Shown: one piece after another, positions 5,984-11,624 of the stretch | Numbering within the stretch: position 1 is the stretch's first letter | Layout of the letters: each line of letters opens with the position of its first letter | From: an uncultured Sutterella sp. | GTDB lineage: Bacteria; Pseudomonadota; Gammaproteobacteria; Burkholderiales; Burkholderiaceae_F | Direction: 5' to 3' | DNA: 11,624 bases | Assembly: GCA_905198475.1 (NCBI GenBank) | Contig: CAJKCQ010000067.1 | Coordinates: 1 to 11,624, forward strand | Program-made: the position numbers and the translations under genes | Notes under the pieces: generated by a model | Told to the model about the DNA's origin: nothing | What the model saw: the letters and a program-made list of their open reading frames with translations, nothing else | Database searches by the model: none

Positions 5984-7657
5984 TTAATGGACTCCGATGG
6001 CGTCGCCGTTGCGGCAGATGAGCCGGGCGATCAGTTTGATCACGCCCGACGCGATGAAGACGAGGATGATGAGGACGATCGAGAAGGCGCAGGCCTGCGC
6101 GAACTGCAGCTCCGTCATGCATTCGAGAATACGCGTCGTGATGAGCGTCCAGTGCACGGAGACGAGGAAGATCGTCGCACTGATCGCCGTCATCGAATGA
6201 ATGAAGAGGTAGCGCATGCCCGCGAGGATCGCCGGAAGCACGAGCGGGATCGTGATCGACGTGAAGGTCTTCACCGACGAGGCGCCGAGGCTCCGGCTCG
6301 CCTCCTCGATCGACGGATCGATCTGCGAGAGCGCCGCGATCACGTTGCGGATGCCCGCGGAAGAGTAGCGGAAGAGATAGGCCGCGATCAGGATGTAGAT
6401 CGTCCCGGTGATGAAGATCGGATAGTCGTTGAAGGCGATGATGTACGCGATGCCGACCACCGTGCCGGGAAGCGTGTAGTTGAGCAGCGAGACGGTCTCG
6501 AGAATGCGGCTCCCGCGCACCTTGAGGCGCGCCGCGGCGTAGCCCACGAGCACGGCGAGAAGCCCGCCCAGAGGCGTGCCGATGCAGGCGATGAGGAGCG
6601 TGTCCTTGATCGCCTTGGCGCCGTGGGTGAAGACGTAGTCGTAGTGCTCGAGCGTGAAGGTGTTGTCGACGCCCCAGACGTGCACGAGCGACCCCGAGAG
6701 GATGATCGCGTAGAGATAGAGGATGAAGAGCACGACGAGGGCGACGGAGCCGAGGATGACGGTGCTGAGCACCGGGCCCGGGCCCTTGACGCTGCTCCGG
6801 CCGCCCGCCTTGCCCGAAACCGTCACGTAGCTCTTACGCCCGACCCACCAGCGCTGCAGCGAATAGACGATGATCGCCGGGATGAGGAGCATGAAGGAGA
6901 GCGCCGCGCCACCCTTGAAGTCGTACATGCCGGTGATCACGAGGTAGGCCTGCGTCGGGAGGACGGGGAAGCTGTGGCCGCCCAGCACCTGCGGGGTCGC
7001 GAAGTCCGCGAGCGAGCAGGAGAAGACGAGAAGGAACGCATTGGCGATGCCCGGGGCGGCGAGCGGCAGCGTCACCGTGCGGAACACCTTGAAGCTCGAC
7101 GCGCCGAGCGAATACGCCGCATCCTCGAGATTCGGGTCGATGCGCGCGAGAATCGTCGAGAGCGTCATGAAGGCGACCGGAAAGAACGTGAGCGTCTCGG
7201 AGATGAACGTTCCCCAGAAGCCGTAGAAGTTGAAGTTCCCGAGGCCGAAGAAGTCGAGCAGGATGCCGTTGGGGCCGAGCGAAAGCGTGAGCGCGATGCT
7301 GCTCGTGAAGGGCGGCGAGATGAGCGGCAGAAGCGTCACGGCGCTCACCGCGGCCGCAACCCATTTGGGAAGCTTGAGGCGCGTCACCGCAAAGGCGAAG
7401 ATGAAGCCGAGCACGGTGCCGGCGAGGCCGACGGAGCACCCGAGGAGGATGCTGTTCACGGCCGCCTGGCGGTCGTACCAGCTCTCGATGAAGGGGCGGA
7501 GGTTTTCAAGCGTGAAGCTTCCGTCGGCCGTGAAGGCCATCAGGAGAAGCCGCACGAGCGGGTAGACGACGAAGAGCGCGAGGAGGACCCAGAGAACGAG
7601 AACCGCAAACCGGGACGCCGCATCGCCGCGCGGCGTGAGCGCGTGTGCTTGTGCCAT
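5984..7657 (-). CDS. ABC transporter permease, fused double-domain (FbpB/AfuB-like)
   Basis: 557 residues with two copies of the binding-protein-dependent permease domain in one chain, each with about six membrane helices. The helices start at about residues 18, 68, 103, 150, 205 and 250, then 298, 352, 390, 413, 475 and 520. The coupling (EAA) loops that dock on the ATPase are visible twice: 'EDAAYSLGASSFKVFRTVTLPL' at 178-199 and 'EEASRSLGASSVKTFTSITIPL' at 451-472. The fused form is typical of the ferric/2-aminoethylphosphonate/phosphosugar type of importer, which needs only one permease gene. The first helix follows a short N-terminal tail, so the ATG at 7657 is reasonable, although no strong ribosome site precedes it. 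It is the second gene of the operon: 99 bases after the binding-protein gene and 4 bases before the ATPase gene. Confidence 0.95.
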   Translation of the reverse strand: MAQAHALTPRGDAASRFAVLVLWVLLALFVVYPLVRLLLMAFTADGSFTLENLRPFIESWYDRQAAVNSILLGCSVGLAGTVLGFIFAFAVTRLKLPKWVAAAVSAVTLLPLISPPFTSSIALTLSLGPNGILLDFFGLGNFNFYGFWGTFISETLTFFPVAFMTLSTILARIDPNLEDAAYSLGASSFKVFRTVTLPLAAPGIANAFLLVFSCSLADFATPQVLGGHSFPVLPTQAYLVITGMYDFKGGAALSFMLLIPAIIVYSLQRWWVGRKSYVTVSGKAGGRSSVKGPGPVLSTVILGSVALVVLFILYLYAIILSGSLVHVWGVDNTFTLEHYDYVFTHGAKAIKDTLLIACIGTPLGGLLAVLVGYAAARLKVRGSRILETVSLLNYTLPGTVVGIAYIIAFNDYPIFITGTIYILIAAYLFRYSSAGIRNVIAALSQIDPSIEEASRSLGASSVKTFTSITIPLVLPAILAGMRYLFIHSMTAISATIFLVSVHWTLITTRILECMTELQFAQACAFSIVLIILVFIASGVIKLIARLICRNGDAIGVH

Positions 7658-7694
7658 GAGATGAAGATCTGAAAGGGAGAGTGGTCGGAGGGCT

Positions 7695-7736
7695 GCGGGA
7701 GGCGCGCGGCCCGCTCCTGGAGCGCGCGCCCCCTCC
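7695..7736 (-). promoter_or_regulatory. GC-rich intercistronic hairpin between binding-protein and permease genes
   Basis: GGCGCGCG at 7701-7708 pairs perfectly with CGCGCGCC at 7723-7730. Flanking GGGA and CCCTCC can extend the stem, and CGCTCC/GGAGCG inside can form an alternative inner pairing. No U-run follows on the minus strand, so it is not a classical terminator. Hairpins at this place in importer operons (the malE-malF type of arrangement) commonly protect the binding-protein message and lower expression of the downstream membrane genes. That role is inferred here. Confidence 0.6.
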
Positions 7737-7756
7737 GGTCAAGCCGCCTGAGCGGC

Positions 7757-8749
7757 TCAGCGGATCACCTCGTTGATCCACTTCTGCGTGAAGCGCTTGC
7801 GGTTCTCACCCTTCCAGGCGACGTCGGTCGTGACGACGTTGATCTTCGAGAGGTCGAGGATCGGATTGTCGGTCTTCACGTCCGTGCGGGTCGGAACGTA
7901 GTTGATCTTGTTGGCGACGATGAATTCGGCGAACTTCTTCGAAGCGGCCCAGTCGACGAACTTCTTCGCCTGCTCGTTGTTCTTGCCGCCCGCGATGACG
8001 CCCGTGGCCTCGATGCCGAAGCTCACGCCGTCCTCCGGATACGTGATCTTCACGGGATACCCCTGCTGCGCGATGTCGAGGGCGTCGACGATGTAGAAGA
8101 TGCCCGAAGCGCACTGGCCGGTCGCGATCGGCATCGCGCCGCCCGCACCGCTCTTCGTGTACATCTGGATGTTGGCGTTGAGCTGCTTCTGGAACTTGAA
8201 GGCCTCGTCCTCGCCCATCACCTTCACGAGCGAATAGATGCGTTCGGTCGCGGTGCCCGACGTGCGCGCGTCGGCCATCTGCAGGCCGTTCTTGTAGCGC
8301 GGATCAAGGAGGTCCGCCCATTTCGTAGGCGCCTGCATGCCGTTCTTCTCGAGGAACTTGGTGTTCGTGAGGAAGCAGAGCGGAATCACCCCGATGCCGG
8401 TCCAGTGGTTGCCCGGGTCGCGCAGGTTTTCCGGGATGGCGTCGGAGTCCTTCGGACGATAGGACTCGAAAATGCCCTCCTTGATGCCCGCAGCATAGGT
8501 GTCGGCCGGGCCGCCCAGCATCACGTCCACCTGCGGGTTCCTCTTTTCAGCCGTGAGGCGCGCGAGAGCCTCGCCCGAGGAGAAGCGCAGGAAGTTCACC
8601 TTGATGCCCGTGTCCTTCGTGAATTCCGCGAAGATCTTGGACGCATACTTTTCCGGCATGATCGAATAGGCGTTCAACTCTTCGGCGTTCACGGCGCCGG
8701 CGACGAGGCAGAGACCTGCAAGGAGGACGGGAAGTTTCGCGAAGCCCAT
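7757..8749 (-). CDS. Periplasmic substrate-binding protein of an Fbp/Afu/phosphonate-type ABC importer
   Basis: 330 residues. Residues 1-22 are a Sec signal peptide: a short Lys-containing start, the core 'LPVLLAGLCLVAGA', and an Ala-x-Ala-like site ending 'VNA' before Glu23. The mature part is a two-lobed class-II binding protein ('LNAYSIMPEKYASKIFAEF' opening, 'VDVMLGGPADTY' at 75-86, 'IGVIPLCFLTNT' at 119-130, 'DARTSGTATER' at 160-170, 'SGAGGAMPIATGQCASGIFY' at 200-219, 'YPEDGVSFGIEATGVIAGG' at 237-255). This is the family of ferric ion, 2-aminoethylphosphonate and hexose-phosphate binders. The adjacent Tyr pair that coordinates iron in FbpA is not seen, and the Ser/Thr/Gly-rich loops suggest an anionic, perhaps phosphorylated, ligand (inference). 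AAGGAG lies 8 bases before the ATG. First gene of the operon, divergent from a periplasmic flavoprotein. Confidence 0.93.
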   Translation of the reverse strand: MGFAKLPVLLAGLCLVAGAVNAEELNAYSIMPEKYASKIFAEFTKDTGIKVNFLRFSSGEALARLTAEKRNPQVDVMLGGPADTYAAGIKEGIFESYRPKDSDAIPENLRDPGNHWTGIGVIPLCFLTNTKFLEKNGMQAPTKWADLLDPRYKNGLQMADARTSGTATERIYSLVKVMGEDEAFKFQKQLNANIQMYTKSGAGGAMPIATGQCASGIFYIVDALDIAQQGYPVKITYPEDGVSFGIEATGVIAGGKNNEQAKKFVDWAASKKFAEFIVANKINYVPTRTDVKTDNPILDLSKINVVTTDVAWKGENRKRFTQKWINEVIR

Positions 8750-8757
8750 GGCTGCTT

Positions 8758-8763
8758 CTCCTT
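8758..8763 (-). promoter_or_regulatory. Ribosome binding site of the substrate-binding protein gene
   Basis: AAGGAG on the minus strand with an 8-base spacer to the ATG at 8749. It is the strongest ribosome site of the three-gene operon, in keeping with the need for excess binding protein. Confidence 0.7.
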
Positions 8764-9095
8764 AAGTATGGATGAATGGATCCGGCGCGGCTCGGTCCGC
8801 GGCCGGGCGTCACAGAATTGTAATAACTCCGCCTCCGTCTCCATATAGGAGGTTTTTCGCGCATCCGCCTGGGCCGCGGGGCGATCCCGCCGTCTGCCCG
8901 GAAAACGCTTCACGCCGCTGAAACCTGACCGCCGTCAAAAGGCACCTCTCTCTTTTCTCGGCCACGCGGAATCGCCGACCTACACTTTCCTCCGCCAAAA
9001 GACGTACCTCCACCCTTGACCGAAAGGGGGGCTCCGGCCGTCTTCTTCATTCGGAAGCCGCCCTTCAAGGCGTGCCTTCCGGGAAGCTTTCTGGA

Positions 9096-9101
9096 AAGGA
9101 G
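9096..9101 (+). promoter_or_regulatory. Ribosome binding site of the flavoprotein gene
   Basis: AAGGAG with a 7-base spacer to the ATG at 9109. It fixes the start directly in front of the signal peptide and rules out the TTG at 9016, which would bury the signal peptide behind 31 residues. Confidence 0.75.
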
Positions 9102-9108
9102 AAGCATC

Positions 9109-10914
9109 ATGAGTCTGCGCAAGCTTTGCCTCGCCGCCGCCGTCGTCGCCGCCCTCACGGGCGCTTCCGCCGCCTCGGCCGCCCAACTCAAGGACGGCGT
9201 CTGGACGGGCGAAGGCCAGGGCCGCAACGGCACCATCACGGTTGAGATGACTACCGCGAACGGGAAGATCACGGCCGTCAAGGTCGTGAAGCACGGCGAG
9301 ACGCCCGGGATTTCGGACGCCGCGTTCGCGCGCGCTCCCGGCGAGATCGTCGCCGCGCAGAGCACCGGCATCGACGCCGTGACGGGCGCCACGATGACGA
9401 CGAACGGCATCAAGGCCGCCGTCGCCTCCGCGATCAAGGCCGCGGGCGGCGATCCCGCCGCCTTCGCCGCTGCGGTCGTGCCGAAGAAGACCGCCAAGAA
9501 GGTGATCAAGGAGTCCGCCGACATCGTCGTCGTGGGTGCGGGCGGCGCGGGCATCTCCGCGGCCGTGAAGGCCGAGACGCTCGGCAAGAGCGTGATCCTC
9601 ATCGAGAAGATGCCCACCATCGGTGGCGCGACGGTCCTCAACGCCGGCACGCTGATCGCCACGGGCTCGCGCTACCAGCGCGAGGTGATGAAGGAGACGA
9701 AGGACTCGCCCGAGCTCGCCTACAAGGACATCTTCCGCGTCGGCAAGAACAAGAACGACCCGGTGCTCGTGAAGATGGTGACCGAGAAGGTGGGCGGGGT
9801 CGTCGACTGGCTCATCTACGACATGAAGATCCCGTACGGCCCGGCCGCCACGCAGTACCCGGACCATTCCGCGAACCGGCAGCTCGGCGTCGAGGGACGT
9901 TCGGTGAACTTCCTCCATCTTATGAAGGACAAGTTCCTCGGCATGGGGGGGAAGCTCATGCTTGAGACGCGCGCGCAGTCCTTCATTGAGAAGGACGGCC
10001 GGGTGGTGGGCGTCAAGGCCGTTGATGCCGCAGGCAACACGGTCGAACTCACCTCGAAGGCCGTGATTCTCGCCTCGGGCGGCTACGGTGCGGACCAGTC
10101 GAAGCTCCCGTCCAAGATGAAGAACTACCTCTTCTACGGCGTTGACGGTGAGACGGGCGACGGCTTCAAGATGGGCGAAGCGATCGGCGCGGGCACCATC
10201 AACCTCGACCTCGTGAAGATGTATCCGCAGGGCGTCGAGACGCGTCCGCATCACGGCCTCGCCGCGACGGCCTCTTCGACCGACACCATGAAGAAGTCGG
10301 GCGCGATCTACGTGAACAAGTTGGGGCAGCGCTTCGTCGATGAAAACGCCGGCCTCGGCGTGCTCACCGACAAGACGGTCGAGCAGCCCGGCTCGATCGC
10401 CTACATCGTGATGGACGAGGCGGCCTGGAAGCAGTACGTCGCGAAGTCCCTTGAAGACAAGCTCGTTCCGTCGGCCGAGTCGCTCGACCAGTGGGCGAAG
10501 ATCGTCAACAACGGGCACCCCGTGATGGCGGTCTCCAAGAGCCTTGAAGAAGCCGCAAAGACCATGGGCATCGACCCGAAGGGGCTTGAAGCAACCGTGA
10601 AGCACTGGAACGACGAAGTGAAGGCCGGCAAGGACGCCGACTTCGGCCGCCGCATCACGGGCGGTCTCGCCGAGGGCGGTACGTGGCGCATCGTCGAGCA
10701 GAAGGTCCGCTACCAGACCACTCTCGGTGGCCTCAAGGCCAACGGCTCCATGCAGATCCTCGACAAGAAGGGACAGCCGATTCAGGGCCTCTATGGCGCG
10801 GGCTGCGTTGTGGGCGGTGCGAACGGCGCCGACTCGATGACCGCGATGATGAATTCGTGGGCCATTGTTTCGGGCGTCGTTGCCGCCGAGAGCGCCGCGA
10901 AGCAGATCAAGTGA
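9109..10914 (+). CDS. Periplasmic FMN/FAD flavoprotein reductase (fumarate-reductase fold, atypical active site)
   Basis: 601 residues. Residues 1-25 are a Sec signal peptide ('MSLRKLCLAAAVVAALTGAS', cleavage near 'ASAAQ'). Residues 28-113 are an FMN_bind domain with the flavinylation motif D89-A-V-T-G-A-T95; Thr95 should carry FMN covalently, attached by ApbE. Residues 137-600 are an FAD-binding flavocytochrome c/fumarate reductase domain: 'VVGAGGAG' (141-148), Glu166 for the FAD ribose, 'ILASGGYGADQ' (320-330), 'GQRFVDE' (406-412), 'GLYGAGCVVGGANG' (560-573). By eye alignment with Shewanella flavocytochrome c3, the catalytic His365, Arg402, His504 and Arg544 correspond to Tyr372, Leu416, Thr537 and Ser576, so fumarate is an unlikely substrate. 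No CxxCH haem site is present; electrons must come from a separate quinol-linked cytochrome or FMN protein. Probable role: terminal reductase in anaerobic respiration, substrate unknown. Divergent from an ABC importer; a terminator follows. Confidence 0.92.
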   Translation: MSLRKLCLAAAVVAALTGASAASAAQLKDGVWTGEGQGRNGTITVEMTTANGKITAVKVVKHGETPGISDAAFARAPGEIVAAQSTGIDAVTGATMTTNGIKAAVASAIKAAGGDPAAFAAAVVPKKTAKKVIKESADIVVVGAGGAGISAAVKAETLGKSVILIEKMPTIGGATVLNAGTLIATGSRYQREVMKETKDSPELAYKDIFRVGKNKNDPVLVKMVTEKVGGVVDWLIYDMKIPYGPAATQYPDHSANRQLGVEGRSVNFLHLMKDKFLGMGGKLMLETRAQSFIEKDGRVVGVKAVDAAGNTVELTSKAVILASGGYGADQSKLPSKMKNYLFYGVDGETGDGFKMGEAIGAGTINLDLVKMYPQGVETRPHHGLAATASSTDTMKKSGAIYVNKLGQRFVDENAGLGVLTDKTVEQPGSIAYIVMDEAAWKQYVAKSLEDKLVPSAESLDQWAKIVNNGHPVMAVSKSLEEAAKTMGIDPKGLEATVKHWNDEVKAGKDADFGRRITGGLAEGGTWRIVEQKVRYQTTLGGLKANGSMQILDKKGQPIQGLYGAGCVVGGANGADSMTAMMNSWAIVSGVVAAESAAKQIK

Positions 10915-10956
10915 CTCTGTGAAGCGCCCGCTCTGAAGCGTGCTTCATGAGCCTGC

Positions 10957-10996
10957 GGCCGCCGGATCCTCATGCGGGTTCGGCGGCCGATTTGTT
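10957..10996 (+). terminator. Hairpin terminator after the flavoprotein gene
   Basis: GGCCGCCG at 10957-10964 pairs with CGGCGGCC at 10981-10988, and the stem continues inward through GATCC/GGGTT (two G-T wobbles) to a six-base loop TCATGC, about 13 pairs in all. A modest T-rich tail (GATTTGTTAG) follows. It starts 42 bases after the stop codon. The weak T-run makes efficiency uncertain, but no competing structure is as strong. Confidence 0.65.
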
Positions 10997-11074
10997 AGCG
11001 GTGCGCCCAGAGCGCGGCTGCTCCGCAGCCTTCCGAAAAAAGCTTCCGCACAACTGCACCGCAAGAGCCGGCGA

Positions 11075-11584
11075 TCACACCTTCGCCACCCTGCAGAGCT
11101 GCAGTCCGGCGAAGACGGCGGCGACTTTCCGCAGGTTTTCAATTGCCGCCGCCGGTTCGACCGCGCCATAGCGCAGCAGCTGCGACTTCGACGCCTCAAG
11201 TGCGTGCGCGATGTTTTCTTCGGAGGCATCCGATCGCTTGAAGTACTTGAGCTCGAGGAGATACGCAGCCGCGCCGGACGTCGGATTCTTCGGCCGCAAA
11301 AGCAGGTCGCAAAATCCTCTCCCGCGCGCCTCATCTTCGAGCGTCACTTCATAGTCCGAATTCGTGAGCATGGCGAACTTCAACGCCACCTGCAGCGCCG
11401 TTTCCGAAAAATGCGTCAGAACATGAAGCCCGCATGATTTCTGCAGCCTCTCGGAAACAAACACAAGCAAGGGTTCGATTTCTCCAGCCTCGAGCTTCTG
11501 GAACACCGCTCGGAGCGCACCCCCTTCGAAAGTTGGTGCGGCTCCATATTCGGACCTGAACTTCCCAGAAGAAAGTGCACTCAA
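11075..11584 (-). CDS. PD-(D/E)XK nuclease domain (DUF1703/PDDEXK_9 type), probably a 5'-truncated AAA-ATPase-like gene
   Basis: 169 residues. The core matches the nuclease-like domain that closes many AAA-ATPase-like proteins of gut bacteria: 'GALRAVFQKLEAGEIEPLLVF' (helical lead-in), 'HFSETALQVALKFAML' (58-73, Glu61 conserved), 'YEVTLEDEARGRGFCDLLLRPK' with Asp93, and 'AYLLELKYFK' with Glu111 and Lys113. Together these form the D...ExK signature. A final helix-rich part ('ALEASKSQLLRYG') follows. The N-terminal ATPase of the usual 500-plus-residue protein is missing. The only start is a TTG at 11584 without a ribosome site, and two codons upstream lies an in-frame TAG, beyond which the same frame stays open to the window edge. 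I read it as the C-terminal remnant of a broken gene, or a gene interrupted by a nonsense codon. A stand-alone domain protein is the alternative. Confidence 0.6.
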   Translation of the reverse strand: MSALSSGKFRSEYGAAPTFEGGALRAVFQKLEAGEIEPLLVFVSERLQKSCGLHVLTHFSETALQVALKFAMLTNSDYEVTLEDEARGRGFCDLLLRPKNPTSGAAAYLLELKYFKRSDASEENIAHALEASKSQLLRYGAVEPAAAIENLRKVAAVFAGLQLCRVAKV

Positions 11585-11624
11585 GCCCTAAATCTGAGCT
11601 GACATTGCACCAATTTCCCTGCTC

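Larger units (their letters stand above)
8750..9108. promoter_or_regulatory. Divergent intergenic region between ABC operon and flavoprotein gene
   Basis: 359 bases with no credible gene on either strand; it must hold the promoters of both divergent units. Seen directly: on the minus strand a possible -10 box TACAAT (plus 8817-8822), about 67 bases before the binding-protein ATG, without a good -35; an inverted repeat CTCC-ATATA-GGAG at 8839-8851, just upstream of that box; and on the plus strand TTGACC at 9016-9021, a fair -35 without a matching -10. The last 60 bases before the flavoprotein start have small dyads such as AAGGCGTGCCTT near 9067. Assignment of any of these as functional is tentative. 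Confidence 0.35.

Noticed and set aside
5977..5986. Run of seven A on the minus strand at the permease stop/ATPase start as a slippage site
   Set aside because: Both proteins are complete with normal ends; tight stop-start coupling explains the layout without frameshifting.
4777..6021. Plus-strand open frame antisense to the ABC ATPase
   Set aside because: It is the mirror of a fully conserved ATPase gene and has no recognisable motif of its own.
5942..7672. Plus-strand open frame of 576 codons antisense to the permease
   Set aside because: Its product is almost entirely Arg/Glu/Asp/His with no domain, which is what the complement of GC-rich hydrophobic coding sequence gives. The minus-strand permease is certain.
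8851..8880. AGGAGG on the plus strand as a ribosome site of a small gene
   Set aside because: No ATG, GTG or TTG follows at a usable distance with an open frame.
9016..9108. Upstream TTG start for the flavoprotein
   Set aside because: It would place 31 residues before a clear signal peptide, and AAGGAG precedes the ATG at 9109 at ideal spacing.
8980..10605. Minus-strand open frame of 541 codons antisense to the flavoprotein
   Set aside because: His/Arg/Leu/Asp-rich composition without domains; the plus-strand flavoprotein has intact cofactor motifs throughout.
9109..10914. Naming the flavoprotein fumarate reductase or urocanate reductase
   Set aside because: The positions expected to hold the catalytic Arg and His residues are occupied by Leu, Thr, Ser and Tyr, so the usual label is not supported.
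1..11624. CRISPR arrays, tRNA or rRNA genes, insertion sequences, phage attachment sites
   Set aside because: No regularly spaced repeats, cloverleaf-type sequence, transposase motif or terminal repeats were seen on reading either strand.

Overview
The window is GC-rich and gene-dense. It looks like the chromosome of a Gram-negative, gut-type betaproteobacterium, with Sutterella or a relative (Sutterellaceae, Burkholderiales) as the best guess. This is inference. It rests on high-GC codon use, Sec signal peptides, a periplasmic FMN/FAD reductase of the kind that is expanded in Sutterellaceae and other anaerobically respiring gut bacteria, and an FbpABC-like importer. No rRNA or other phylogenetic marker is present.

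Left part (1-2600, minus strand). A long reading frame enters from the left edge and starts at 1976. Its first 180 residues are two tandem OST-HTH/LOTUS RNA-binding domains. They are followed by a low-complexity Ala/Glu linker, a globular region I do not recognise (about residues 404-583) and a charged Glu/Lys tail cut by the window edge. Upstream of it lies a decayed fragment of a formate/nitrite (FNT family) channel that has lost its N-terminal half, part of its middle and its last helix.

Middle part (2600-4890). A PLP-dependent threonine-aldolase-type lyase (minus) and a LysR-family regulator (plus) are divergently transcribed from a short AT-rich spacer with two inverted repeats. This is the classic layout of a LysR regulator and its target. 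A strong hairpin terminator follows the LysR gene. It sits between the LysR gene and the convergent ABC operon.

ABC operon (8749 down to 4891, minus strand). The order is periplasmic binding protein, fused double-domain permease, ATPase. It encodes a complete Fbp/Afu/2-aminoethylphosphonate-type importer, with a stable GC-rich hairpin between the binding-protein and permease genes. The substrate cannot be fixed from sequence; the binding protein lacks the Tyr-Tyr pair of ferric-ion binders.

Right part (8750-11624). Divergent from the ABC operon is a secreted flavoprotein with an N-terminal covalent-FMN domain and a fumarate-reductase-fold FAD domain. The positions that align with the four key catalytic residues of flavocytochrome c fumarate reductase (His, Arg, His, Arg) are Tyr, Leu, Thr and Ser here, so it probably acts on something other than fumarate. 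It has no haem motif of its own and needs an outside electron donor. A hairpin terminator follows it. The window closes with a minus-strand PD-(D/E)XK nuclease domain of the type normally found at the C-terminus of AAA-ATPase-like proteins; the ATPase part is missing and an in-frame stop lies just upstream.

The most interesting items are the tandem LOTUS protein with its unrecognised C-terminal region and the periplasmic reductase with a rebuilt active site opposite an importer of unknown substrate. No tRNA, rRNA, CRISPR array or insertion sequence was seen.
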